A model generated the notes under the pieces. The model searched no databases and had not been told where the DNA came from. It was given only the letters and a program-made list of their open reading frames with translations. DNA of 64,000 bases. Source: Sphagnum compactum. Taxonomy: Eukaryota; Bryophyta; Sphagnopsida; Sphagnales. The DNA is taken from the NCBI GenBank assembly GCA_965153455.1, contig OZ234498.1, positions 7,750,001-7,814,000 of the forward strand, written 5' to 3'. A program made the translations under genes and the position numbers. Position 1 is the stretch's first letter. Every line of letters starts with the position of its first letter. This document shows positions 12,893-27,383 of the stretch, in pieces.

Positions 12893-13317
12893 TCTCATTT
12901 CACATGTGATTTTGAATCATAATATTGCATATTTCAAGTAGACAAGGTGGAATGAAAAAATTGTGGTTCAAGTTCCATTTCAACAAAAAAATAAAAATAA
13001 AAATAAAAATAAATTTAGAGAAAAATAATGTTGTATGACAATATTTGATTGTTGTGGTTCATTAATTATTTTTGTGATGACCTTTTGTGTAGGTAAAAGG
13101 AAAACTTTTGTTATAAAATTACGTAAGCAATATATTTAGATTTATAATCAATTTTTTTTTTCAATAATTTTAATTTTTAAAAAAAAATTGTGTTTTGTAA
13201 TGCATGTTCCAACCTTGAATGTCGATGAATACAATTTCATATTTATAAATAGTGGTGGAATGTTATTTTATATTATCTATCATAATTTGGATAATGATAA
13301 TGTGTGTGCAAGGTCTG

Positions 13318-16205
<2,888 letters not shown>

Positions 16206-19180
16206 ATGTAGTAGGTCCTGGGGGGGTATCAGTATTCTGATTCTTTGGCTATGTTTGCAATTGAACCATCTAATGTGGATTGAAAGGTGTTGTTTGTGGG
16301 GTACCAGGGAAAGATATGGTGAGGTGCTTAAGGACATGCTCATCACTCTCTTAGAAGACTGGTGGCTGCAGGTTCTAAGCAGAGTCTTGGTAAGACAGGT
16401 CCCTTGGTGAATGTCGATAGTCACATGCTGAAGGCATGGTAGATTCTACAGACCTTTGTTTTTCCTACAACTGTGGCAGAGGCAGGTTTGAACAGTTTAC
16501 CCTATTCAGGGGCTCAGTAAGATAGGTTCTTGGTAAATGTAGACATTTGCTCACAGAAGGACAGCATAGTTTCTAGAGATCTTTATTTCAGCCAAACCAG
16601 CAAGCTCTAAGTTTATCAGGTGGCTGCCATTGACCACAAGGAAATTGTTGGTTGGGTCATAGGTTGCTCAAGTAGTGAAGCTGGGTGCGTTAAGTATATG
16701 ATGATGCTGTGATGATTTTGTTGTATACTATCTGTGCTCAAAGCCTTCATGTAGTGAAGGAGAGCAAATATTTTGTGGGTATTGTGGAGGGTGGCACTGA
16801 GCCTACCTAGGGGCAATATCCTACATGGTAATAGTCAGCCTCATATGCTTTTGTCTATGGGTATAGCCGCTTGTCACGGTCTGTGATGTTACAATTTTTT
16901 GCTGTGAAGGTGTTTCTTGCAGACTCCTTGGAACTGTGCTGACCAGCTGTGATATTTCAGATTTGTGGGTTGGTGGTGCAAGAAACTGCAACTGGCTGGG
17001 GGGGAGCTGTGGATTCAAATTGTCGTTTACTCTCTCTCTCTCTCTCTCTCTCACACACTTCCTTCTTCTCGTCTCTTATTTGAATTGGGCTTTTGACATT
17101 TGCAGATTTTGTAACATTGTTATCACATCCTGACAAGTGCAATCACAACTCAGCTTTTTTCCTGCTCATGTGTGATATGGGATTTCCTGCAAAATCCATA
17201 AAAAGAAGGGTTGCACAACTCTCAGATCTCAAGTTGCATTACTTTATACTAGTGTACCCAGCTTGCAGGCAAATTGAGAACTCTTCAGTTCATGTGGTAG
17301 CTCAGAGAATGTGATTGTGTCTAAGATCCGAAGAACTGGCTGTAATGCTCTGTGTTACAAAGTATGTGAAGAAAACAACATGGAGATGATACAGTTCTTG
17401 ACCAGCTGCAGCCACACACTCCACCAGTCCCAGCTTTCCAGAAGCAGAGTTCAAAGAGTTCACAAGACTTTGTCAAGCCTCTCTGTAACTCTTTGAGCTT
17501 CAACAGAGGAGAGCACTCTCATCTGCATGTCACTGCTTGTCTTCTTCTTGTCTCTGACCCTCAATTGTATGCTTGCTTTTTTATTTTGGTTGTTTGAAAT
17601 TGTGCAACTTTATTCAAATCTCAACTTTTCTTAACAAAATACCATCGTGCTTGTGAAGCCCTGCATGTGCATGACTACACACTTTTTGCATTAAAAGTTT
17701 TTTTGGGGGGTAGTTTGTGAATCAGTGATCCTGCCAATTGAGCTTCCAGTACTAGCTTCCAGTGTTTTGTAGGCTTTAAGTGCTTATTAGAAGAGTTAAA
17801 TCATGAGCGATGGTCTAGAATAAAGGTTTGGGTTAAGGTTTTAAAATGGTTCACAATTTGACAATGCTCATCTGAGAGAGCTTGTGATGCAATGCTCTCT
17901 TTTTGGGCACAGACATTGGGATGCATTCAGTTAAGGGCCAATGCATGTTTGGTGTCCACATTAGATTAGGACCTTAGAGATTACAATAAAGAAGGTCCCA
18001 ATCAAGCAACCAAACCACCAGGGTTGTTTGAAAGGACCTTGAATCAGATTTCAGAAGGACCCCAACCAACCAAGGGGGCTGCACAGATTTCAGATTAAGG
18101 TCCCTTGAAGTTCCAACCAATCTGGTGCCCAGGAAGGCTGCTGCACAGATCAGGACTCGCCCTAGTCTAGGTTTCACAAGGTCCTTATAAGGTCCCAAAA
18201 AACTGGCCAGGAGGGCTTCACAAAATCTCGAACTTGAAAGATTTCATACTTTGGTCCCAACAAACCAATTAACCTGGGCTGTGCACATCAGGATCTTCCA
18301 GATTTCATGAAGTCCTAACAAACCAACCAGGAGGGCCATGAAGAGGACCTCGCAGATTTAGTACGGTCCCCAACCTAGCAACCAACCCCAAGAGTGCTTG
18401 CATGCCTTTCTTCTTTGAATGTAGGGGGGACACCAAACTTTGGCCCTTTCAAAACTGAAGCATCCTAATGTCTCTACCTTGAAGAAGGAAACTTGTTGAA
18501 TCAAGTTCTCACTTGAGTACCTACTTGCAGAATCGAAGCAACTCAGTTTCTCAAGAAGATTTGTAACAATTTTTTTTTGATCACGGTCATCATGTCTTAC
18601 AAAACAGAAAGAGAATAGAGATTGTAGCCACAATGGAGAATTGAGATTGGTACCCACAAAAGAGATTGACTAGAGTCTCCTGCAAGTTTGATCGTGATCA
18701 GCTCTCAGGAAATTTATTTATGAAACTACTTGGATCATGGACAATATTAATACATCCCATTAGTACCCATGATCTGCAAGGTTTATTAGCTGAGCTTTGT
18801 ATCTGATAATAATAATTATTCTGAAAGCTTCTATATTCTAGTGCTCTTAGGTGCTTCACTAGTAGTGCTCAATGGGCTCATACACGGGTAGTGATTATGT
18901 CGGCCATGACTGCAGACCCATCATATTCTTATCTAGATCTATGTGACTTCTTGTCAGCTGCACTAGTCTTCATCAGCAGTCCTACAACCAACTTAGACTG
19001 TAGATGATTGGGCCTGCAAAATTTTTGCAACAATTGATTAGTTAGTTTCAATCTGGCTTAGTAATATTCCAGCTCCAAGGAGTTCAGCAATTGCAATGCA
19101 TCAACTAGTCTACAGAATGTATCTCTGACTCAGAATTTGAAGTTTCAAAAAAGCTGATCAGCTGCTGTCCTGGGGAAGCT
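16206..19180. other. 3' region of RABA and spacer, no further gene seen
   Basis: From 16206 to about 17600 the DNA is complex and non-repetitive and probably holds the RABA 3' UTR and flank; a (CT)n run lies at 17031-17052. No poly(A) signal could be chosen with confidence. Frames here lack recognised domains. A degenerate array occupies 17980-18370. 18400-19180 shows nothing I can name. Confidence 0.5.
17980..18370. repeat. Degenerate ~60-bp tandem array with AGGTCCCAAC / CCAGGAGGGCT words
   Basis: At least five units carry, in the same order, a GGTCC-type word, AACCAACCA-like sequence, an (A)GGAGGGCT or AGGGGGCTG word, then CACAGAT and TTTCA. Divergence between units is high and lengths vary. 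Confidence 0.6.
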
Positions 19181-19212
19181 GATGACCACATTACCTGATC
19201 GGATGGGATTGA

Positions 19213-20529
19213 TCAGTATGGTGAGGAAGGGGGCGGCGGTGGAGAATTGTAGATGTACGGCGGAGAGGGCTTTGGAGATGGTGGTGGTGGCGGAGACTGG
19301 TAAACGTAAGGAGGTGAAGGTGTTGGTGATGGCGGTGGAGAGTTGTAGGCATAAGGTGGATAATTGTAGACATAGGGAGGAGAAGGTTTGGGAGATGGTG
19401 GAGGAGGAGGAGGAGAGGGTTTAGGAGATGGTGGTGGTGGTGGTGGAGAGTTGTAGACATAGGGAGGAGAAGGTTTGGGGGATGGTGGAGGCGGAGGAGA
19501 GTGTTTAGGAGATGGTGGTGGTGGTGGAGAGTTGTAGACATAAGGAGGAGAAGGTTTGGGGGATGGTGGAGGAGGAGGAGAGGGTTTAGGAGATGGTGGT
19601 GGTGGTGGAGAGTTGTAGACATAAGGAGGAGAAGGTTTGGGGGATGGTGGAGGAGGAGGAGAGGGTTTAGGAGATGGTGGTGGTGGTGGAGAGTTGTAGA
19701 CATAAGGAGGAGAAGGTTTCGGAGATGGTGGAGGAGGAGGAGAGGGTTTAGGAGATGGTGGTGGTGGTGGAGAGTTGTAGACATAAGGAGGAGAAGGTTT
19801 GGGGGATGGTGGAGGTGGAGGAGAGGGTTTAGGAGATGGTGGTGGTGGTGGAGAGTTGTAGACATAAGGAGGAGAAGGTTTGGGGGATGGTGGAGGAGGA
19901 GGAGAGGGTTTAGGAGATGGTGGTGGTGGTGGAGAGTTGTAGACATAAGGAGGAGAAGGTTTCGGAGATGGTGGAGGAGGAGGAGAGGGTTTAGGAGATG
20001 GTGGTGGTGGTGGAGAGTTGTAGACATAAGGAGGAGAAGGTTTGGGGGATGGTGGAGGAGGAGGAGAGGGTTTAGGAGATGGTGGTGGTGGTGGAGAGTT
20101 GTAGACATAAGGAGGAGAAGGTTTGGGGGATGGTGGAGGAGGAGGAGAGGGTTTAGGAGATGGTGGTGGTGGTGGTGGCGAGTTGTAGACATAAGGAGGA
20201 GAAGGTTTGGGTGATGGTGGTGGTGGTGGAGACTGATAGACATAGGGAGGAGAGAGCTTGGGACTAGGAGGTGGTGGAGATTGGTAAACATAGGGAGGAG
20301 AAAGCTTTGGAGAATATGGAGGTGGAGACTGGTGACCATAAGGAGGCCAAGTAAGCCCTAAGATCCTTCTCCCTCGTTCTGGCTCCTCACCATTGATTCC
20401 CCCTGCAAGAGCTGGCTCCACCAGAGCTTGAGCTGCAATCAAACCCAAGTGCAGCAACAACAACAACAACAACAACAATGCCATGGAATGAAAAAATCCC
20501 CCTGCTGCACCACACACTCTAAGACCCAT
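19213..20529 (-). CDS. Extensin (Ser-Pro-n / YVY cell-wall glycoprotein), complete
   Basis: A single 438-residue frame with no intron needed. It starts MGLRVCGAAGGFFHS followed by a Leu-rich core and AAQA, a secretory signal peptide; a second in-frame Met (residue 16, 20484) could also start it, and the Leu run is coded by a (CAA)n microsatellite on the plus strand. The rest is Hyp-rich: SPPPPPSPKP modules alternating with SPPYVYNS, about ten times. SPPPP blocks are known arabinosylation sites after proline hydroxylation, and YVY is a known crosslinking motif; Lys gives the charge expected for pectin contact. It ends SSPY then TGA. Most of the body is an 81-bp DNA repeat (27 residues), so copy number probably varies between alleles. 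The product should be secreted to and cross-linked in the wall. No non-extensin domain is present. Confidence 0.95.
   Translation of the reverse strand: MGLRVCGAAGGFFHSMALLLLLLLLLHLGLIAAQALVEPALAGGINGEEPERGRRILGLTWPPYGHQSPPPYSPKLSPPYVYQSPPPPSPKLSPPYVYQSPPPPPSPKPSPPYVYNSPPPPPPSPKPSPPPPPSPKPSPPYVYNSPPPPPSPKPSPPPPPSPKPSPPYVYNSPPPPPSPKPSPPPPPSPKPSPPYVYNSPPPPPSPKPSPPPPPSPKPSPPYVYNSPPPPPSPKPSPPPPPSPKPSPPYVYNSPPPPPSPKPSPPPPPSPKPSPPYVYNSPPPPPSPKPSPPPPPSPKPSPPYVYNSPPPPPSPKPSPPPPPSPKPSPPYVYNSPPPPPSPKHSPPPPPSPKPSPPYVYNSPPPPPPSPKPSPPPPPPSPKPSPPYVYNYPPYAYNSPPPSPTPSPPYVYQSPPPPPSPKPSPPYIYNSPPPPPSSPY
19430..20215. repeat. 81-bp coding minisatellite in the extensin gene
   Basis: The marker TTGTAGACATA (reverse of a YVYNS codon run) starts at 19451, 19532, 19613, 19694, 19775, 19856, 19937, 20018, 20099 and 20183, a spacing of 81 bp except the last at 84 bp. 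As 81 is a multiple of three, other frames also stay open, giving long artefact frames on both strands. Confidence 0.95.
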
Positions 20530-21039
20530 GATTGCTAGCAGCTAGCTCTACAGTTCTTGAGCTTTTCCCCAACACTAAAAACATACATGTACCTCCTGCT
20601 GCAGCAGCAGAAGCAGCAACAACTCAAGATCAAACAAATTACTAGTGCCAACAACAACACTGGTGGTGCCCTGATCGGCAAAGAAAGAATCAGTGTGTCA
20701 ACTTCAGAGGATGGATCTTTTCCTTTGTGAACTCATCAGGCTCAGTTCATGAGAAACCAGTGCTGTGGAGTGGAGTATAAGTAGTGATGGAAATTTGTGT
20801 GTGTGTGGGTGTGTGTGCACTTGGCTTCCAGAGTTGGGGTGGCGCAGTCGGCTACTGACCTGCTCCCCTGACATACACACACTGCATACATACCTACCTA
20901 CCAGTTAGATAGGTAGATAAGTAAGTAAGTAGGTAGGTAAGTAAATAGGTAGGTAATACCTGGTTGTCTAGAATTAATGTGTGGGTGTGTGATTTGCTCT
21001 TTTCCCACTGAAAACTCTCTTTTTCAAATGAATTAAAAA

Positions 21040-21043
<4 letters not shown>

Positions 21044-21084
<41 letters not shown>
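21044..21084. repeat. (AT)n microsatellite
   Basis: An uninterrupted AT dinucleotide run of about 41 bp. Similar runs lie at 26435-26459 and 40792-40838. Confidence 0.95.
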
Positions 21085-21086
<2 letters not shown>

Positions 21087-21091
21087 GGTAG

Positions 21092-21212
21092 GTGTTTACA
21101 CCCGGGGTAATATGCCCTCAGAGGGGACGTTCTCAAGGCTAAGGGTCGCTTCCTTTGGGACCCATGTCATGCTCTGAGAGGGCGTTAGTTACCCTACACT
21201 AAGGTGTTTTTT
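21092..21212. repeat. Hairpin-forming inverted repeat
   Basis: GGGGTAATATGCCCTCAGAG (about 21105-21124) pairs imperfectly with CTCTGAGAGGGCGTTAGTTA (about 21172-21191), and weaker pairing continues outward between GGTGTTTACACCC and TACACTAAGGTG. It may be a small MITE or a structured RNA locus. Confidence 0.5.
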
Positions 21213-22251
21213 AGCTCATAATTTTTCGGTTTTTTTTTACTACCTACTCACTAACAACCCACTAACTCTTAAACTATGTGCCAATGGTTGTTTATATGCA
21301 TCTTCTTAGTTAGTATGCACTTACTTATATATATCCTTCCTACTTACTTACCTACCTACCTACCTACCTATCTACTTTCTTACTAATACCTATCTATAGG
21401 ACCTATCTTTTGTAGAGACCTATCCTCCCGAGCACCACACACGATGGATGGTGTGTGGATGGGAAATAGAGCTTTTCATTGTGTATTCATTCATTGTGCC
21501 ATAGCTAACCACAGTTATCTTAGCTATGTATTTACTAACTGACTAACTATAGTAGGGTAGGTTCTGTGATCGTTTACAACCCTGGTTAACCCTGGTTCAT
21601 CCGTGCACCTACTAGGTAGGTTGCATTTTAAATTACCTACCTACTAACAACTCACTAAGTTGTCACTTTGGCTTTCTCTTTTGAGGTGTGGGGCAAAGTG
21701 CGTAAAAAAAACTAATGAAAATTATTTCGTACTTTTTACTATCTTGCCAGCTTCAACATGTGTATGGTGGGTACAATTGAATAATAATTAATTTTTTGAA
21801 GTTTTCAATTTTAAAAAATAACTAATGTATTTTTTAATATCAACATTTTTTAAGGTTCTTTGATTATTTTGGGGTGGTGCGGGGGAGGGGAAGTTTCAAG
21901 GTTTGTGAAAATAATAATATATAATTTGTGTCAAGCTGCCAAGGTAGGAAAGTAGTAGTAGGGATGTAATTGAAACACACAACAATTGCACAAGAGAAAC
22001 CTAATTATTTGCTTTAATAATAACACATAGTTATTTAGACCCCATAGTAGAGTAGTACTAGACCATAGTTTTTCCATGTGTGTTCTTCTCTCTCTCTCTT
22101 ATGAGAGTTTGTTGACATGTACTAACTATTGAATCGTATATAAGAATCACACACACATTGGTACCATTGATCCATTTTCTAATAGCTCTTTTCAATGGCA
22201 TTGTACAAAGGGCGGGGGTGGGGAGAGAGCAAGAGAGGTGGCTCTCATACG

Positions 22252-22390
22252 GATGGGCTTTTGCAATGCCATCGGTTGGGGGACTAACATGGTCATGCCA
22301 CTCATGTTAGTGTCACTTTGCCGGTTGCTCGGGAGAGTGATGATTACCAAGGAGCTTCACAATTGATGGCAATACCTTCAAAAGCCCATC
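22252..22390. repeat. Nested fold-back with 12-bp perfect outer stem
   Basis: GATGGGCTTTTG at 22252-22263 pairs with CAAAAGCCCATC at 22379-22390. After a bulge, GCCATC pairs with GATGGC. Inside, ACTAACATG pairs with CATGTTAGT (about 22282-22310). The layout suits a MITE relic or a MIRNA-like hairpin. Confidence 0.6.
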
Positions 22391-25300
22391 AATAATAATG
22401 ACCCACCTTCTCTAGTGACCCACCTTCTCTAAATTGGATGAAACTCATTGAGATTACATTAGAGTTTTTGAATGTGATTTTTTTTCCCGATAAAAATCTT
22501 TTAATAAATAAAAATCCTGAACTTTTTATCCATAAAATTTTCAAAAATAAAAAATCCCTGAAATCCACAAAGAAGAAATTGCACAACCCCCACTTCAATG
22601 CATGGGCTCGAGGATTCTTAAAAGGATAATGGTGACACTCGAGGTAATTTTTTTTTGTGCTTTACATGTGCCCTCCACTTTTTGCTTATTATACTCTTCA
22701 TGAAACCAAAAATCCTTCCAAAAGTCTCATTTGTAAGTGGTACCCAATTCTGTTCACATTCCATTGAGGCTCCAATTGGGGATGAAACATGAATTTGATT
22801 TGTCAAACAAGAGCTCAAACACAGGATGACTTTATGGATAACTTTAGTGTGTTTGGAAAATTCTGTATTGTAAAGATCACAAAATTCATCATCCGGACAA
22901 CATTGGGTTGGTGACCTTTTACATTGTATTCATAAAATTTCTAAAATTTGAGATAGTGAATTTGGGAATGTAGAGGACCCATTCCATTCATATCACAAAA
23001 GTGCCAATTAGTGATTTTTGTTTGAAATTTTTTGTCATTATTATTTTGACCCAAAAAAAAAAGGGGGGGGGGAAGAATTTTTGAAATTTTTTTGGCCATA
23101 TCACAAGTTTTAAATATTTTTTAAAAAAAACCCATTGCCAATTATTACTGGCAGGTAGGGTAGTCAACAATATCCCAAATTGTCATGAAGATCATGTTTG
23201 GGACAGTCCTGTTTGCCTCTTACACACTCCCTCCCCTCTCCCCCCCCCCCAAAAGATTGGCTTTCTATTATTTTTAATTTACACCAAGTCATTTTAAATA
23301 AGTTTGAAGTTACAAGTTTGGTGAGCATGATAATACCCTATACCTCAAACCCTAAAATTTGGGTGGATATGATAAAACTTTAAACCCTAAGCTTAAAAAA
23401 ATTTAGTGAACATGATAAAAATCTTAAACCCTAAACCTTAAGATTTGATGAACACAATAAGACTTCAAACCCTAAACCTTAAAATTTGATGAACATCATA
23501 ATAAAACTTCAAACCCTAAACCTTAAAATTTGGTGAACATGATAAAACCTTAAATATTTAAAACCTTAAAATTTGATGAGCGTGATAAAATCGTAAACCT
23601 TAAACTTAAAATTTTGGTGAACATGATAAAACCTTAAACCCTAAACTTAAAAATTTGATGAACATGACAAAACCCTAAAATTTGATAAACATCATAGAAC
23701 CTCAAACCCCAAATTCTCAATCTTCCCATTGCCAGCCAGCTTGAGTGGGACAGAGGCGAGGAGGCTTTTGGTACTACTACTAGAGGTGATGATTTTATTG
23801 GTGGGAGAAACTTAAGAAGCCCAGCACTATACATGGGACTTTTGTGTTTTCAAGTGGGAAATTTTTTGCCTCCTTTGTGGAGTAGCCTATTGGCAGGTCC
23901 TTGCAAGCCAGGTAGAGCCTGCTGTATGAGGAAGAAAATCAAACTGCTTCTTCGTAGACTTTTGTACAAGTCCTTTGCTGCTAAAGTTTGATCTGGAGTT
24001 ATGCAGTGTGATAAGCTGTCAATCTGGCAGTCCTTTTTGAGCTTTCCCCATTTGTCAAAGAAGAACTTGATGATCATCATCTCATCTCGTTGAAATTGGA
24101 AAGATTTGAGTGAACAGAAGAAAGAAAGAAAGAACATCCCCATTGATTGGGGTAGCATGGCACGTTCGGCTTTTCAATATAGGAGAAGGGCCCTTGTGTG
24201 ATTTGAGATCTGTGCCCGAGAGACCCGTAGACTGACTGAGGGAACAGCTCGAAAGTCACGGAAGGGTATGTACTCAGCTCCTTTTTCTAAGCGAAGCAGA
24301 GCTGGGATTTGTTGACCTTTTAGAAATAGTGACAAGCTGGCTGGTGGTACCCTCCCTCTGGTCAGAAGAAGATGCCAGTAGAGCCTGGCTGGTAACGTTC
24401 AACAGAAGAAGAAGATCCTGCTTGCTTGCACTGAAAACAGGTTTCTTCAGGCAGGTAAGGGAAAAAGGAAAAAATCCAGGCATTGCTTTACGTGTAGGGT
24501 AACGCCCAAGGACCTGGGAGGTAGTTCCCAAAGTAAAAGCACCCACCCAACAAGGGAGACATGCAAAAATTAGACCTCAAGTCCATTTGCACATGCTACC
24601 CTCCTATTCAACAAAACTCTCTCTGCTTGCCCTCTGAAACCAGTGTTGTTGGGCAGTTCTTTGATTTTTGTTATAACCTCCACTCGGGGTTCTTTGAAAA
24701 TTTTCCAAATTATGGAAGAATCTCCCTGGGCATCGGGGACGACCTTTCTTTTCTTCTTTTTTTTTCCCAGAAAACAACCAGAATATCATGACAGAATTTT
24801 TCCCTTTTTAAAGTATTTTCTGGCATTTTGGTGATATTTTGCACCCAAAAAATAACTGCCCCTGGATTCTGGGTTTTTTTGCCAAAATTTCACAATAAAT
24901 TTTCTTACTTTTTTGTACAATAAATTTCACAATAAAGTTACTCTCTGTTTCCAGGGTTTTTGGAGATTTAGAAAAAGAACCAACTGAATTCCTGAAAAAA
25001 CCGGTCACTCGAGGTAGGTTATTTGACCAGTTCATTCATATTTTTGAGAACCATGGTTTTGGGTCCAAACCAATGTTGGGCGATATCATCTTTTTTTATA
25101 TATATCCGCCGGATAAGGATATCCAGCCAAAATTATTTATCCAAATCTTATATTAGCCAAAAAAAAAAACTTTTTTCCAATCTAAATATCCAGGTCAAAT
25201 ATCATTTTCTAGGTTTTGAAAAATTTGACCAGGATATCAATTCACTAAATATATGTTGTTATTTAATTACCAGTTGGATATCAATTTCGATATCAACAAT

Positions 25301-25400
25301 TTGGATTTCACATTTTTTGTAAGAAAAATGCCATTAGAACTAGAAGTATGAAAAGGAAGTAAATATCAAAGTGCAAAAAAAAAACAAAATGAACAATAAA
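22391..25400. other. Spacer: telomere-word array and a GC-richer island, no gene seen
   Basis: 22391-23300 is AT-rich with homopolymer runs. 23336-23720 is a repeat array (listed separately). 23840-24560 is visibly richer in G+C and complexity than its surroundings, but no frame in it is recognisable. 24600-25400 is low-complexity. Short open frames in this interval show no domain. Confidence 0.5.
23336..23720. repeat. Degenerate array with spaced telomere-like CCCTAAA words
   Basis: About eight units of roughly 35-50 bp carry TTTGGTGAACATGATAAAAC or TTTGATGAACATGATAA, then CTTAAACCCTAAAC and CTTAAAA. CCCTAAA or close variants recur once per unit rather than in direct tandem. Confidence 0.75.
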
Positions 25401-25424
25401 ATATAAAAAGAATTGTTACATGTC

Positions 25425-27383
25425 CACAATTTCATTTATATCAAACTTAGATCCTTCAAACTCCTCCAATTCCTCCTCTCGTTCTACATTAGCCTTTATA
25501 AGCTCAACCAAATTGTTGCGAAAGGAACTTACCCTAAAGTCATTTGGCCAATTTTTGCTCATGAAGATGAGTCTCTCTACGTTATTTGTCTACAAATGAC
25601 ATCTCTTGAGGTTTGTAAGGATATCAACCAAAGAAAATATCCTTTCTATCTCTATTTGAGATCCAACTATGCCCAAGATTTGACAAGTTAGAAAGGCAAA
25701 TATAGGAAACATTGATCATGTTTAACCCACCAATCCAAAGAGCACTTGATGTCCTTTATATCAAGATATCTCTTAAATAGATCCATTTCTCACCTCATTA
25801 GCTTTTTGGAAGGTTCGTTTGTCTCGGAGGTCATCTCAAAAATGTCAAGGTTAAAGTCTTCATCACTTGTTCTCTCTGCCTCATATTTAGAAGTAACCAA
25901 AGGGTGCAAAAAAAACTGATGGGTCTTCAAAAGCAAAGGGGAAAAGGTTTTTTTGTCATATGCTTTAGCAATAGCAATTCCTAATTCCTTACCAACAAAA
26001 GTAGAAACTATTCTAAGGTTCTTATATCTTGGATTTAACATCAATGCAACCAAATTATAAGTTTTTTTTCATCAAACTTCTTAAAAAAAGAAAGAAAAAC
26101 ATCCAAAACATTATAGACATCTCTTTTGATGTTGGAAGCTAACAAATCCAACTCAATAGCAACTTCCACTAAATTATTTAGAATTGGGTTCATTTCTAAC
26201 TCTTCTTTTAACTTAAACTCATGGTTATGGTTGTAAACAATGCACCAATCAAAAAGCCAATGACCCCCTAGATTGGTTCATAACACAAGCACTCACCGTT
26301 GAAAAAAATACATCAACCAAAATTTTCAAAATATGCCAGGTAGGGGGAGGAGGGACTTGGCTAGATATTTTAACCAGGTTTTACCTACTATAACACAAAA
26401 TGACTTTGCTAAGAAACTTGCAAATCAACAAATCATATATATATATATATATATATATGACTTTAAAATTGCAATAAAAGCACAAAAAATGAATATTTCA
26501 AAAAATGAAAAAATTACCTTAATTTCATTGAAATATTCAACTTTCTAGGTCAAAATCCAAAATTTATGTAAGCTTTATTCCATTCATGCTTTCCTTTCCT
26601 AGACTTCTTGGGTCATGTTATGCACTAGGCAGATTTAATGGAAACATGTTTCAGGCCTTTGTAAACTTTTTCATCAACAGTTGCATATTAACATGCTTTA
26701 GAAAATGCATGTCCAAAGCAAATTCCCTCATAATTTTCCTCAAGTTCTAATGCCTCATAGTTCACAATTGATTTCAAGGTAGTGGTCATAATATTGAGAT
26801 TAGATCCCTCATCTTTAACATAAGCTAAATTTTTTTTCTCAAACCATATGTGTCAAGGAGCTTAATCAAATTCTTAGCAAGAGCTTGCCCAATTGTTTCA
26901 TTGGCTTCAAAGAGTTCGATAAGGACATGTTTGGGTTGTGAATCAACTTTTAAAGGATTAACAACCAAAGCAAAATGTCATGAGCCCCTTTGGACATCCA
27001 AAGATCAAAGCTTGTTATTATGATTATATAATTATCTAATAAAGTAAAACATACTTTTGCTTAGTTTTCTCTACAAAACTTAGAAGAACATCATTTAAAA
27101 AGTTTTTTCGAAATTGAAATTGCCCTCAAGGACATGAATGCATACAAAGCCTCTTTAACCATACACTTTCAACAAACTATATTGGTAAGTTTTCTTTTGA
27201 CAACCAATAAACCAAAATCCTCCAAAAATTGTTGTTGTTCAACATCGCCTTGTTTAGAAAGGTTTTGGCAACAAATAAATCAAAAATTGATGACCCAAAT
27301 ATGCATGCATGTTTCTTACTTGGTTGTCTTTCCACACTTTTAAAAAAAAAACTATTAACCTCTTTTTCAATATAAAACATCAT
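25425..27383 (-). pseudogene. hAT transposase relic, core to dimerisation domain
   Basis: Reading on the minus strand from 27383 down: KKHACIFGSSIFDLFVAKTF, then ALVVNPLKVDSQPKHVLIE and LFEANETIGQALAKNLIKLL, YVKDEG, FGHAFSKAC, NNLVEVAIELDLLASNIKRD, a FKKFDEKK segment leading into MLNPRYKNLRIV, and finally the dimerisation region GSQIEIERIFSLVDILTNLK with MSKNWPNDFRV. This is the order of plant hAT transposases. Several stops and frame changes interrupt it. No terminal inverted repeats or 8-bp target duplication were found by eye. It is a dead copy of a family also present at 30.85-32.56 kb and probably 7.5-8.1 kb. Confidence 0.75.

Larger units (their letters stand above)
9620..13310. other. 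AT-rich spacer with small repeats, no gene seen
   Basis: The interval contains a fold-back pair (10296-10319 with 10399-10422), a short-period array at 12200-12361, a ~117-bp duplication near 12640-12890 and an A/T-rich block with (AAAAT)n at about 12990-13012. Open frames are short, low-complexity and without recognised domains. Confidence 0.6.
20530..22250. other. Extensin upstream region and microsatellite-rich spacer
   Basis: 20530-20790 is the probable leader and promoter of the minus-strand extensin, with a CAG-rich stretch near 20600 and a TTATAC word on the minus strand near 20774. GT repeats lie at about 20797-20818, TAGG/TAAG repeats at 20905-20958, (AT)n at 21044-21084 and the complementary CCTA/CTTA repeats at about 21340-21376. 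No gene is supported. Confidence 0.55.

Noticed and set aside
19501-20214. 237-codon plus-strand W/R-rich frame and a 382-codon H/L-rich minus frame
   Set aside because: Both are out-of-frame readings of the 81-bp extensin repeat.
20836-20870. tRNA-Met-like start (GGGGTGGCGCAGTCGGCTA) with a perfect A box
   Set aside because: No B box, anticodon arm or acceptor partner follows; at best a 5' fragment of a tRNA-derived repeat.
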